A DNA stretch of 64,000 bases from Ancylobacter pratisalsi (GTDB taxonomy: Bacteria; Pseudomonadota; Alphaproteobacteria; Rhizobiales; Xanthobacteraceae): NCBI RefSeq assembly GCF_010669125.1, contig NZ_CP048630.1, positions 3,050,001-3,114,000 of the forward strand, read 5' to 3'. Below the pieces are notes generated by a model. The model had not been told where the DNA came from. It saw only the letters and a program-made list of their open reading frames with translations, and ran no database searches. A program made the position numbers and the translations under genes. This document shows positions 47,638 to 57,600 of the stretch, one piece after another. Position 1 is the stretch's first letter. Each line of letters opens with the position of its first letter.

Positions 47638-47654
47638 TGGCCTCCCGGAAGGAA
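47638..47654. repeat. Distal copy of the tRNA-Arg 3' end (att-like)
   Basis: TGGCCTCCCGGAAGG then AA, equal to the tRNA 3' end apart from one base missing after GAAGG. On the minus strand it keeps CCTTCCGGGAGGCCA, i.e. acceptor arm, discriminator and CCA. About 0.24 kb of AT-rich sequence without a supported gene separates it from the HEPN-like gene. Confidence 0.65.
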
Positions 47655-47891
47655 CTGGACGGAGTCTTATAAATCAGAGGCTTAGTACTTGGTGGGAAAG
47701 AGATCTTATGCACGCAGTTGCTGGGTTTCGCAGGCGCGTCTTTCCCACAAGGATCGCCGGAACCCGCGCTTGTGGCGGGCCTGTGGCCCGGGTGCGAGGC
47801 GATAGAGGCGCCGTTCGATAATGTGCGTTGTGTTTGCATCCTCCCCGCCGCGCAAGATTCTGCGACTCCGCAATGGGTGGAAAAGCGGACT

Positions 47892-48668
47892 CTAGGCTCC
47901 GACCTTTGTTTCAGACCGTCTGATAATTGCACGTGTTTCGGCCATGCACACAGCTGCCACTTTTACTAACCATGCCGTTCCGCCGTCTGCATATAGGGCT
48001 CGCGCAGGGCTAAGCCGAGCGTTCTTGGCGAGATGATATGCCTCAGACTCGTACTTCAGCCGTCCTGAGAGCCAGATGAGACGAACTCGAAAGGCTGATG
48101 CTGAGTCGAGCATTGAGGCAAGTTCGGGGAAGTCGACCGCTCGAATTTTGAGCTCATCTTCGATGGGGAAGAGTTCAGGCACACGGCCATCGAGATGAAA
48201 ATCTTGAAACTGGGTCAAGTCCCAATCATGAGAGATTCGATTGCGGGCGGAACGAACCCGATCAAGAGATTCCATTAGATCGGCAGAGAGAACATCGAAC
48301 GCGTAAGCTAGGCGAATACGTTTTGATAAGTCAGAAAGCGGGCCGTATCCACTGAGCATCGCCGCCGTTCCACCCGGAATGCCTTTAGGCAGCGTCTTCT
48401 TGAATGCATTCTTTAGGAGATCATCGCCATACGCGCAGGTGACCACCGGCAAAAACCGCAAATCTTCCACTCCCAAGAGCCGAACAAGCTTCTCAAGATC
48501 GCTTAGATCGATCTGGTCGCGCGCAACAGATTCACGGAACTTCAGTATTGCATGGCTCTCGAACGACCGCGTGTAGTTCCGGTATATTTGGAGGCCTGCC
48601 TTCTCGCCTTGACCCAGTTCAAGAGCTTGAATGTCGGGATCGAGCCAATCGTCTTCCGTTTCCGGCAT
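47892..48668 (-). CDS. HEPN/MltR-like protein, solitary island gene
   Basis: A 258-aa protein from ATG 48668, preceded by a GGGGGG-type ribosome-binding site. Residues ~115-150 read 'RIRLAYAFDVLSADLMESLD' then RVRSARNRISHDWDLTQF, giving Arg142-Asn143-x3-His147: the RNxxxH arrangement of HEPN RNase-like domains, and close to the MltR/DUF4145 pattern. N- and C-terminal parts are helical and unassigned. No nucleotidyltransferase partner lies beside it. It could be an RNA-cleaving or regulatory HEPN protein, but activity is unproven. Confidence 0.65.
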   Translation of the reverse strand: MPETEDDWLDPDIQALELGQGEKAGLQIYRNYTRSFESHAILKFRESVARDQIDLSDLEKLVRLLGVEDLRFLPVVTCAYGDDLLKNAFKKTLPKGIPGGTAAMLSGYGPLSDLSKRIRLAYAFDVLSADLMESLDRVRSARNRISHDWDLTQFQDFHLDGRVPELFPIEDELKIRAVDFPELASMLDSASAFRVRLIWLSGRLKYESEAYHLAKNARLSPARALYADGGTAWLVKVAAVCMAETRAIIRRSETKVGA

Positions 48669-48855
48669 AGTGCCCCCCCGCGTAACTTGAGTGATGATCG
48701 ACCAATCAGAGACGGCCCGCAACGAGTCGAAGGCCGACCTCGGCGGGTGAGGTTCCATTAAACCATTTATCGGCCGCACAGGCGGGGCTTCCCAAAAACA
48801 GCGAAATTCTGGTTGGAAAGAAAATAAGATAATGAAATCAATGACTTATTTTGGG

Positions 48856-48932
48856 TGGCCTCCCGGAAGGGAATCGAACCCCTGACCCCAGGTTTAGGAA
48901 ACCTGTGCTCTATCCTGCTGAGCTACCGGGAG
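48856..48932 (-). tRNA. tRNA-Arg (anticodon CCT)
   Basis: A 77-nt cloverleaf on the minus strand: acceptor CTCCCGG/CCGGGAG, D arm GCTC...GAGC, anticodon arm CAGGT-TTCCTAA-ACCTG with anticodon CCT (reads AGG), variable loop GGGTC, T arm with TTCGATT, discriminator G and an encoded CCA. It serves as the attachment site of the adjacent island. Confidence 0.95.
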
Positions 48933-49337
48933 AGACCGAGCGTAAATGACTCCAATCGGGGGTGCGGATCAAGAGGGCAGGCCAATCGGGGCGAAGGAAA
49001 GTCCTCGCTCAGTTCCCTTGTTCCGCATCGACTTGGTGGGGCCGGGTGGCGTGATCCTGCCCCCTCAATTCATGTGAGTGTTCTTTAGAGCTCAATGACG
49101 ACGGGACGACAGAAGCGGAGAGGCGCCGCCCTCGGCACGGCCCTTCTCGCCAATGACGCGGCATGTCCTTCTCAGGCCGCGCCCATTGCGTGATCCGGTC
49201 CTGATCTACTGCGTCATCGGAGTGGCGACGAAGGCGGGAGAGACGACGGCGAGACGAAGCAGTCAGCGGGTGGGCGGCGCGGCGCATCGGCGCTATGCTC
49301 GGACATTGCTGAAGGCGGAACGGCCAGGAGCACCGAG
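48933..49337. other. Intergenic region between tRNA-Arg and the SNase-like gene
   Basis: 405 bases. It should contain the tRNA promoter (minus strand) near its left end and the promoter of the SNase-like gene near its right end. The AGGAG at ~49326 is the ribosome-binding site of the latter. I see no other supported gene or repeat. Confidence 0.5.
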
Positions 49338-50261
49338 ATGGTGTCAGGCTCAGGTGGAGGAGAAATGCCCCCGGCGCGCAAGGATGGCTTCGTTGAAGCG
49401 CCGGTCCACGATCACCCGGTAAGGGGTGCCTGCCGGGGCAGGTTCGGTGTGGGTGGCTCAACGGTGCGCGCCCGGCTTGCCCGGTTTCCAGGAGTGTTGC
49501 TCGGCGTCGTCCTCTTCGGTCTCGGGGCGACGGTTTCGGAATCGGCGCGTGCCGATGCCGAAACCTGCCCTTCGAGCTTCAGCGATCCTGTCCTCGTGAA
49601 AGAGATCAATGGTCTTGGCGACATTGTGCTGGCCGATGGGCGTACCCTGCGACTGGCAGCTGTGACCGTGGCCTCCCGCGAGGCTCGCGACGTCGCGATC
49701 TTCAACGCCATGCTGAAACGTGAGGTTGCGGGGCGCGCGATCGTCTTCGCATCAGTGACTGACGAGCCGGCCCGGTATGGCCGGCTTGCCGGGCTCGTTC
49801 GCCTGGCGGAAGATGAAGGCTCGATGAAGCCCAGCCTTCAGGAGCGTGCGTTGAGCGAGGGAGTTGCGGTGGGCGTGCCGGAGACAGGCTATCTGGGCTG
49901 CATGGAGAGGCTTCTTCTCGCAGAGCGTCCCGCGCGCGTGGGCAGGCGCGGCCTGTGGCGCCGTCTTCCGCTTGATGCGCGCGACGCGGACGCCGTGCGT
50001 GCTCAGATCGGGCGTTTCACAATCGTGGCAGGGCGGATTACCGGGGTTGGAAACGGACGCGCTGTGGATTACCTCAATTTTGGCCGGGTTTGGCGTCAAG
50101 ACACGACCTTGCGGCTGACGGGCGAGGCGCGTGCAAAGCTGGAGCAGACGGACGTAACCACCGGAACCCTTGCGGGACAGATGGTTACGGCGCGTGGTGT
50201 CGTGTTCGAGGCCGGCGGCCCGGCGATCGACATTCGCTGGGTTGAACAGCTGCAGCATTGA
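49338..50261 (+). CDS. Exported SNase-like (thermonuclease family) protein, degenerate
   Basis: A 307-aa protein; ATG 49338 has an AGGAG seven bases upstream. A hydrophobic export segment (RFPGVLLGVVLFGLGATVSE) ends near ESARADA, 48-75 residues in; in-frame GTG starts at 49449 or 49464 would give a shorter signal peptide. The mature part resembles thermonuclease-like folds (LVKEINGLGDIVLADGRTLR, then 'RPARVGRRGLWRRLPLDARD'), with the usual catalytic Arg/Glu pattern poorly conserved. It may bind nucleic acid or have lost activity. It lies 33 bases before the M48 protease gene. Confidence 0.65.
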   Translation: MVSGSGGGEMPPARKDGFVEAPVHDHPVRGACRGRFGVGGSTVRARLARFPGVLLGVVLFGLGATVSESARADAETCPSSFSDPVLVKEINGLGDIVLADGRTLRLAAVTVASREARDVAIFNAMLKREVAGRAIVFASVTDEPARYGRLAGLVRLAEDEGSMKPSLQERALSEGVAVGVPETGYLGCMERLLLAERPARVGRRGLWRRLPLDARDADAVRAQIGRFTIVAGRITGVGNGRAVDYLNFGRVWRQDTTLRLTGEARAKLEQTDVTTGTLAGQMVTARGVVFEAGGPAIDIRWVEQLQH

Positions 50262-50294
50262 GCCGAGGATGGTGGGCAAGCAGACGGAGAACGG

Positions 50295-51824
50295 GTGAAG
50301 ACGTCGCAGCAGCGCGGAGAGGCAAGGCGAGCGGTGCAGTCAGGCTGGCAGGCCGGGCGCCGCTGGATGACGCTTGTCCTGGTCTGTGGAGCTGCTCTTG
50401 TCGCCGCTTCGTGCGCGAGCCTCGATGAATCGCGCACCGCCGATGCCAAGGTGCCCCAGCCTCCGCCGAAGCTCGAAGAGACGCTCACCCCTACGCAGCG
50501 CAAGGAACATGAGCGGCTGGTGGCGTCCTATGGCGGGGCCTATGACGACCCCAAGCTGCAGGCGATGATCCAGAACACCGTGACCCGGCTCGTCGCCGCC
50601 TCCGAGCGGCCGGACCTGAACTACCGGGTGACAATCCTCAATTCGCCCGCGATCAACGCCTTCGCGCTACCTAACGGATCGCTCTACGTGACCCGTGGCC
50701 TGCTGGCGCTGGCCTCCGACGATTCCGAACTCGCCTCCGTGCTGTCCCATGAGATGGCCCATGTCATCGCGAACCACGCGGCCACCCGCGAGGACCAGAT
50801 GAAGCAGGCGGTGCTGGTGAGCCGGGTGATCTCCGATGTCGTCAACGATGCGGATCTCGGAGCGCTGGCTCTGGCGCGCAGCCGAATTTCCCTCGCCAGC
50901 TTCTCGCGCGGACAGGAACTCGAGGCGGACGCCATCGGCGTCGGCATCAGCGCGCGGGCGGGCTTTGATCCCTATGGCGCCGAGCGTTTCCTGACGACGA
51001 TGGGCCGGCAGTCCTCGCTGCGTTCCAGCTCCTCCTCGATGGGCCAGAGCGCGAGTTCTCCCGATCAGACCGACTTCCTCGCCAGCCATCCGGCGACGCC
51101 GGAGCGGATTTCCATCGTGACGGCAAACGCGCGCGAATATGCATCGCCCAGCAAGCCGGGGGAGCGGGATCGCAAACAGTATATGGAGGCGATCGATGGC
51201 CTCGTGTATGGCGACGATCCCAAGGAAGGGTTTATCCGGGGGCAGCGCTTCTTCCATCCCAAGCTCGGCTTCACCTTCACGGCTCCGGGCGGCTTCACCC
51301 TGGAGAACACCTCGCAGGCCGTGCTTGGTGCCAGCACATCCGGGCGCGAGGCGTTGCGCCTCGATGCGGTGCGCGTCACCGGCGACCAGTCACTGGCGCA
51401 GTATCTTTCGTCCGGCTGGATCGAAGGGGTGGAGATATCCTCCGTCGAGACCCTGGTCCTGAACGGCTTCCCGGCCGCGACGGCGGTGGCGCGGGGTGAT
51501 CAATGGTCGTTCCGCATGTTCGCCATTCGCTTCGGAAGCGATGTCTACCGGCTAATCTTCGCCGCGCGGGAGCTGACGCCCGAACTCGATCGTTCCTTCC
51601 GCGCAGCGGCGGAGACGTTCCGCCGGGTGTCGATTGAGGAAGCCGACAATGTGAAGCCGCTGCGCATCCGCGTGGTGACCGCGGGCATCACCGACACGCC
51701 GGAGAAGCTTGCCGCGCGCATGGACGTGCAGGACAGGGCGCTGGAGCGCTTCCTGATCATCAATGGCCTCGAGCGCGGCGCGAAGCTGTCCTACGGCGAG
51801 CAGTACAAGATCATCGCCGAATAG
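50295..51824 (+). CDS. M48 family metalloprotease lipoprotein
   Basis: A 509-aa protease (GTG 50295 preceded by GGAGA). The N terminus has a lipoprotein signal with Cys40 (LVLVCGAALVAASC). The peptidase domain carries HEMAH (152-156) within 'ELASVLSHEMAHVIANHAAT' and the third zinc ligand in 'RGQELEADAIGVGISA'. The C-terminal ~60 residues (LRIRVVTAGITDTPEKLAAR...) look like a LysM/M48-associated domain. By similarity to BepA/YfgC-type enzymes it would act on outer-membrane proteins in the periplasm. Confidence 0.9.
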   Translation: MKTSQQRGEARRAVQSGWQAGRRWMTLVLVCGAALVAASCASLDESRTADAKVPQPPPKLEETLTPTQRKEHERLVASYGGAYDDPKLQAMIQNTVTRLVAASERPDLNYRVTILNSPAINAFALPNGSLYVTRGLLALASDDSELASVLSHEMAHVIANHAATREDQMKQAVLVSRVISDVVNDADLGALALARSRISLASFSRGQELEADAIGVGISARAGFDPYGAERFLTTMGRQSSLRSSSSSMGQSASSPDQTDFLASHPATPERISIVTANAREYASPSKPGERDRKQYMEAIDGLVYGDDPKEGFIRGQRFFHPKLGFTFTAPGGFTLENTSQAVLGASTSGREALRLDAVRVTGDQSLAQYLSSGWIEGVEISSVETLVLNGFPAATAVARGDQWSFRMFAIRFGSDVYRLIFAARELTPELDRSFRAAAETFRRVSIEEADNVKPLRIRVVTAGITDTPEKLAARMDVQDRALERFLIINGLERGAKLSYGEQYKIIAE

Positions 51825-51830
51825 CCATCG

Positions 51831-52715
51831 CTAGGCCGCCCCGAAGGCGCCCCGCGGAACGTCCGGACCCTGCGTCAGGGCTATGCGCAACTTCTCAATG
51901 GCCCGGCTCTCGATCTGGCGCACCCGTTCCTTGGAAATGCCGAGCCGTGCGCCGAGAACCTCGAGCGTCTCGCCTTCCTCGGCTAGGCGGCGCGCGGCGA
52001 TGATGCGCATCTCCCGCTCGTTCAGCGCTCGCAGGGCATCTTCGAGCCAACGCCGGCGGCGTTCGCCGTCGATATGCGACGAGGCCTGTTCGTCAGGCAG
52101 CGGGCCGGGCGCTATGAGCTGATCAATGCGCTCCGCGCCTTCGTCCTCGTTCGCCGACATTGGCGCGTTCAGCGAGAGGTCGGGAACATTGAGCCGGGCG
52201 TCCATGCGGGCGACCTCGACAGGGCTCACCCCCAGACTTTGCCCGATCGAGCGATGCATCTCTTCGCGCGGGATCGCACTGGCTCCGCCATTGGCACTGT
52301 CGAGCTTGGCGCGGATGCGGCGCAGGTTGAAGAAAAGCGCCTTCTGCCCGGAGGAGGTGCCGCCGCGAACGATGGACCAGTTGCGCAGCACGTAATCCTG
52401 GATCGAGGCTCGGATCCACCATGTCGAGTAGGTGGAGAAGCGCACGTCCCGCGCCGTCTGGAAGCGGGCCGCCGCTTCCATCAGGCCGATATGGCCTTCC
52501 TGCACAAGGTCCGACATCGGCAGCCCGTAATTTCGGAACCGCTTGGCAATGGAAATCGCGAGGCGCATGTGAGAATGGATGAGGCTGTGCAATGCCTTCT
52601 GGTCGCCCTGCTCGGACCAGCGCCGGGCGAGATCGTATTCTTGCTCCCTTTCAAGCAGTGGGGCCTTTCCAGCCGCACGCAGGAGGGGATCGTGTATGCT
52701 GCCCATCTGGTTCAT
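51831..52715 (-). CDS. rpoH: RNA polymerase sigma-32 family factor
   Basis: A 294-aa sigma-70 family protein from ATG 52715. Region 2 shows 'LIHSHMRLAISIAKRFRNYG' and 'LVQEGHIGLMEAAARFQTAR' with VRFSTYSTWWIRASIQDYVL. The RpoH box is GQKALFFNLRRIRAKL. Region 4 ends with 'ISKERVRQIESRAIEKLRIA'. Alphaproteobacteria usually carry two rpoH genes for heat and oxidative stress; this could be either. It is convergent with the M48 protease gene, six bases apart. Confidence 0.92.
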   Translation of the reverse strand: MNQMGSIHDPLLRAAGKAPLLEREQEYDLARRWSEQGDQKALHSLIHSHMRLAISIAKRFRNYGLPMSDLVQEGHIGLMEAAARFQTARDVRFSTYSTWWIRASIQDYVLRNWSIVRGGTSSGQKALFFNLRRIRAKLDSANGGASAIPREEMHRSIGQSLGVSPVEVARMDARLNVPDLSLNAPMSANEDEGAERIDQLIAPGPLPDEQASSHIDGERRRRWLEDALRALNEREMRIIAARRLAEEGETLEVLGARLGISKERVRQIESRAIEKLRIALTQGPDVPRGAFGAA

Positions 52716-52830
52716 GCGCCCTCTCCGGAAGAGATAGCGGGCCGGCGCGCGCTCTGCGGCGCGCCCCGGGCCAATTTGACCATCAACGTGGTGGGCGTGA
52801 AATGGTTCCGCTGCTGGCCTTCCGGACGCA

Positions 52831-52857
52831 CAAAAAAGCCCGGCACGAAGCCGGGCT
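52831..52857 (-). terminator. Intrinsic terminator of the carD gene
   Basis: On the minus strand AGCCCGGC-TTCGT-GCCGGGCT is followed by TTTTTG: an 8-bp GC-rich stem, tight UUCG-like loop and U tract, about 30 bases after the CarD stop. Confidence 0.9.
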
Positions 52858-52884
52858 CTTTCGTTCAGGAGGAGGCGGCCGCGC

Positions 52885-53490
52885 TCAGGCGGCTTCTTCC
52901 GATTCTTCCTCGGTCGTCTCTGCTTCGGCTTCAGCTTCGGCCTCCGCCTCGGCTTTGCCGACACGACGCGGACCCTTCAGCAGGTTGGCCTCGATCAGCT
53001 TGATCGCCTCGGTTTCCGTCAGGTTGTCGACGGCGGCGAGCTCGCGGGCCATACGGTCGAGCGCAGCCTCATAGAGCTGACGTTCGCTGTAGGACTGCTC
53101 GGGCTGAGCCTCGGAACGGTACAGATCGCGCACCACTTCGGAGATGGCGACCAGATCACCGGAGTTGATCTTGGCCTCATATTCCTGTGCGCGGCGGCTC
53201 CACATGGTCCGCTTGACACGGGCGCGACCCTTAAGGGTTTCCAGTGCCTTCTTGAGGATGGTCGGCTCGGAGAGCTTGCGCATGCCTACCGATGCGATCT
53301 TCGGCACCGGAACACGCAGCGTCATCTTGTCCTTCTCGAACTGAATGACAAACAGCTCCAGCTTGAAGCCCGCGACTTCCTGTTCCTCGATCGCCGTGAT
53401 ACGCCCGACGCCATGGGACGGATAGACGATGTGTTCACCCGTCTTGAAACCCTGGCGGATGTTGTTGGCCGGCTTCTTCGTCGAGGTCAT
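52885..53490 (-). CDS. carD: CarD/CdnL-type transcription regulator
   Basis: A 201-aa protein with the CarD RNAP-interacting domain near the N terminus: 'FKTGEHIVYPSHGVGRITAI' and 'LELFVIQFEKDKMTLRVPVP', followed by the helical DNA-contacting domain ('LKGRARVKRTMWSRRAQEYE', 'LYEAALDRMARELAAVDNLT'). The C-terminal ~25 residues are an acidic Glu/Ala tract. CarD binds the polymerase beta subunit and stabilises open complexes, notably at rRNA promoters. Confidence 0.94.
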   Translation of the reverse strand: MTSTKKPANNIRQGFKTGEHIVYPSHGVGRITAIEEQEVAGFKLELFVIQFEKDKMTLRVPVPKIASVGMRKLSEPTILKKALETLKGRARVKRTMWSRRAQEYEAKINSGDLVAISEVVRDLYRSEAQPEQSYSERQLYEAALDRMARELAAVDNLTETEAIKLIEANLLKGPRRVGKAEAEAEAEAEAETTEEESEEAA

Positions 53491-53875
53491 GCTTCGTCTG
53501 CTCCTGGGTCTCGGTTCGCAGCGCGCGCCATTATGGCGCGCAACCACCCCGCAAGGGCTGCTCGCGGGTAAAGAAACGCCGCGGCTCGGACAGGATGTCG
53601 AGCCGTACTTCAGCTGTCGACGGAAAATTCAGGGAAGCCCCTCGAGCGACTTGAACCGCACGTAGGACGAAGACCCGACATGAATTCCGGGAAGGGCGCT
53701 CCGGATCGGGAGCGTTGCACCATGGCAAACCCATTCGACTGCACACGCAGTCTTATAGCACAAACATAGCAGGAATCAAAATACTGCCGCAATGCAGCGC
53801 GCACGCCGAAGCGTCCGCCTGAGTCACTCGCGGCGGTCGGCGGGCATGGAAGGCCGAGGGGAGAGCCGCCTCGGA
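53491..53875. other. Intergenic region between carD and fdxA
   Basis: 385 bases with no supported gene; short frames exist but lack starts with ribosome-binding sites. The right part before 53876 is the 3' flank of fdxA and the left part should hold the carD promoter. Confidence 0.5.
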
Positions 53876-54211
<336 letters not shown>

Positions 54212-54298
54212 TCATCCGGTCTCCGTGCGGGGCGTGTGATTTAGCCCACGGCCATCCCCTAGCGCACCGATCTGGGAGGCGCAAGGCGATTGGCTACG

Positions 54299-54610
54299 TC
54301 AGTTCGCATGGCTGCCCGGCGGATTGCTGGCGCCGATCTCCACATAGGTGGTCGCGGCGGTTTTCGCATCCCCGCGTCGTTGGGTGAAGCCCGTCACGCG
54401 CAGCACGCGCACGCGTGCGTCCAGCGCGACCGTTACCACGTCCTCCAGCCGAATCGAATGTCCGGGTGACGTGATGCGGGTGCCGTTCAGCCGCACGTGC
54501 CCGGCGCGCACCAGAGCCGTCGCACTTGTGCGACTGCGCACGCAACGCGCGTGCCACAGCCACTGATCGAGGCGCTGGCGCTCGGTTGGCGGCGTTGGGA
54601 AGGTGGCCAA
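54299..54610 (-). CDS. S4-domain RNA-binding protein (HslR-like)
   Basis: A 103-aa protein with an S4 RNA-binding motif: RQRLDQWLWHARCVRSRTSA then 'LVRAGHVRLNGTRITSPGHS' and a beta C terminus 'VTVALDARVRVLRVTG'. The only usable start is a TTG at 54610, because a stop codon lies in frame just upstream. It begins 21 bases after the helicase stop, so the two are probably co-transcribed. HslR (Hsp15) relatives rescue stalled 50S subunits carrying nascent chains. Confidence 0.85.
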   Translation of the reverse strand: MATFPTPPTERQRLDQWLWHARCVRSRTSATALVRAGHVRLNGTRITSPGHSIRLEDVVTVALDARVRVLRVTGFTQRRGDAKTAATTYVEIGASNPPGSHAN

Positions 54611-54631
54611 GGTCGAATGGCCGCTTTCCGG

Positions 54632-57600
54632 TCAACCGCCGCCGTTCTTGTCCGATTCCATGCGTGCCTTCAGCGCCATGAGGGCGGCGAAGGGCGAATC
54701 GGGATCAACGGGGCGGTCGCGGCGCGAATCCGGCCGGGGTCCGGACGAGAAACGCTCCTGCGCGGGACGTGGCCGGTTGCCCTGGTCCTTTGCCGGACGA
54801 TGGCTGCGGTTCTCCTGCCCGCGCTTGTCCGGCCGCCGGTCGTCGCCCCGGCCGTCCGGACGCCCGTCCGGTCGGCTCTCCGGGCGATTACGGCGCGGCT
54901 CGCGGGCCTCTGCGTTACGTGGGGCACCGCGATTCTCCCGCCGCTCGTCGCGGGAGGGCTGCCGATCATGCTTTTCGCCTTCAAGCCGCTCGGTCGCGGC
55001 TTCCGTGCCTTGACCACGCGGCGGCTGACGCCCGCCGCCCTTGCGGTGATGATTGGGGCGGGACTGTCCTGCCGGACGGCCGGGGCGCCACACCTCGATC
55101 ATGGCGGGTTCCGCCGGCTCGGCGGAAACGGCCGGTTCACCAGCTGCATCCGCGAGTGCGGCTTCGGAGGGGCTGGCAGCCTCGGTGGCCGCTTCCTGGG
55201 TCTCTGCGCCCAGACTGTCAGCTTCCTGGGCGCCCGCTTCGGCGCCCGCCTCGTGCGCAGGCGTAGGTTCGCCCGCTTCGGCGACGCTCGTCTCGGCGGG
55301 GGCGGCAGCCTCAGAGGCGGTTGTCGCCGGCTCGACCGTGTCGGTCGCCTCGGCAACGGATTCGGTGGCGACCGGTTCGTCGGCCGCAGCATCAGAGGCC
55401 AGCGTATCGCCGGCCGAAACGTCGGCGGCCTGTGTCTCGGCCGCCGCGACTTCCGTAATGGTTTCCGGTGTCGCTGGCGCCTCAGCTTCCACCGGTGCGG
55501 GACGTCGCTCCATGCGATAGCCGAGCGAACGCAGGATCGAGGCGAAGTCGTCGCCCGCGCACCCTGCCAGTGACGTCATGGCGACAGTGGCAACGAAGCC
55601 GCTGCCGTCGAAGGCGCCCGCCGGTTTCTCTCCGGAAGCACCCGGCCGCCAGGCGAGCGCCGGGCGGATGAGATCTGCAAGGCGCTCCAGGATATCGACG
55701 CGCACGGCGCGCTCGCCGGCAACGCGGAAGCCAACAGCGCGGTAGAGGCCCTTCTGAATTTCCGGATCAACCGGGATCGAGGTGCGCCCGGAAGCCGCCA
55801 GATGCGGCAACTCGTCGATGCCCTTCTGCTGAAGGCCACCATGCTTCAGCGCCCAGAACTGGGTCGCCAGCGCACGCGGCGCGGGCTTGAGCAATGCCGG
55901 CAGGTAGATGTGGTGGGCACCGAAGCGCACCCCATGGCCGCGCAGCACGGCACGCGCTTCCTGCGCGAGGCTCTTCATTTCCTCCGCCACCTTGTGGCGT
56001 TCCAGAACACCGAGCGATTCCACCAGCTGGAAGGCGATGCCTCGTCCTATCCCGGTGATGTCCTCCGCTGCGCCAAGTGCGAGCAGCGGGCCGAGCAGCT
56101 TTTCGACATGCGCCTTGAGCCAGAGGTCGACCCGTGCCTGCACGCCATCGCGCGCGGTGCCGGTGAGATGCTCGTCGGCAATGACCTTGAGACGGGGGCT
56201 CAGCACCTCCTCGCCGGGGATCAGCTTGGCGACGGGTTCGCCGACCCAGCGCAACGTGCCGTCGGCGGACAGCACAAAGGCATCGTCCGGTGCTTCCGAG
56301 AGCCGCGCGGCGCGGGCCTCGATTTCACCAGCGAGAGCTTTCTGCGCCGTCGCGCGGAGTGCTTTCGCCTCCGGGCCGCCGGCCGATGCATCGGCTGCGA
56401 ATTGGAAGCCAAGCAGATGGCCGATGACATGGCCTTCCACGACGACGTCGCCGGTCTTCGTAATTTCAGTCTCGAGCATCGCGTTCTCTCGCAGGCGCTT
56501 CATCAGCACGCTGGTCCGGCGATCCACGAAGCGGTGGGCCAACCGCTCGTGAAGCGCATCGGAAAGCCTATCTTCGACGCGCCGCGTCACACCTTGCCAG
56601 TGTTCCGGGTCGTCGAGCCAATCAGGTCGGTTCGCCGCGAAGGTCCATGTACGGATCTGCGCGATACGTCCCGACAGCGTGTCTATGTCACCTTCCGCAC
56701 GGTCCGCCAAGGCCACTTGTTTGGCGAACCAGTCGGTGGATATACGCCCAAAGCGCATCAGGTCGCTATATACCGTCGCGACGAGGTCCGCATGGGAGGC
56801 TGGCGACACCTTCCGATAGTCGGGAAGCTGGCAGGCTTCCCACAGCCGTTCGATGGCGGCGGCTCCCGCCGCATGGCGGCGGATGTCGGGGTCGCGGGCG
56901 AGCCCTTCGAGGATCAGAACATCCTCGGCCGTGGGCGCCCGGGTCAGCCCTTCCTCGCGCGGAGCTTGAGCGAGGGTGCGGTGCAGAGCCTCGATCGAGG
57001 AGAAGTCCAGATCGCTGTTGCGCCACTGCAGAACGCGATGAGCATCGAAGCTGTGCGCCTCAAGCCGTTCGACCAGTTCGGCATCGAACGCATTGCAGCG
57101 GCCTGTGGTGCCGAAAGTGCCGTCGCGCTGCGCACGCCCGGCGCGTCCGGCGATCTGCGCCAGTTCGCCGGGGTTGAGCTTGCGGAACTGCCAGCCGTCG
57201 AACTTCACGTCGCCGGCGAAGGCAACATGATCGACGTCGAGATTGAGCCCCATGCCGATCGCGTCGGTGGCGACGAGATAGTCGACATCGCCGTTCTGGT
57301 ACATTTCGACTTGCGCATTGCGGGTGCGCGGGGACAGTGCGCCGAGCACCACCGCCGCCCCGCCGCGCTGGCGGCGGATCAGCTCGGCAATGGCGTAAAC
57401 CTCGTCTGAGGAGAAAGCCACGATGGCCGATCGTCGGGGCAGGCGGGTGATTTTTTTCTCACCGGCAAAGGTGAGCTGAGACAGCCGCGGGCGCACGAGG
57501 ACATTTACCCCCGGCAGCAGTTTCTCCACCAGCGGGCGCATGGTGGCGGCGCCGAGCAGCAGGGTCTCTTCGCGTCCACGCCGGTTCAGCAGGCGGTCGG

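Larger units (their letters stand above)
47638..48873. mobile_element. Small tRNA-Arg-targeted island or remnant
   Basis: The 15 bases TGGCCTCCCGGAAGG occur at 47638-47652 and again at 48856-48870, where they are the 3' end of the tRNA-Arg gene. Insertion at a tRNA 3' end leaves exactly such a copy at the far side. The ~1.2 kb between is AT-richer than the neighbourhood and holds a single gene (47892-48668). No integrase is present, so it is a remnant or a non-autonomous unit. Confidence 0.65.

Noticed and set aside
47627..47969. Short frames in the island's left part
   Set aside because: Neither strand has a plausible start with a ribosome-binding site, and one overlaps the 3' end of the HEPN-like gene.
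55802..57409. A 535-codon plus-strand frame opposite the helicase
   Set aside because: Antisense to a clearly conserved SF2 helicase core; composition is that of a GC-rich shadow.
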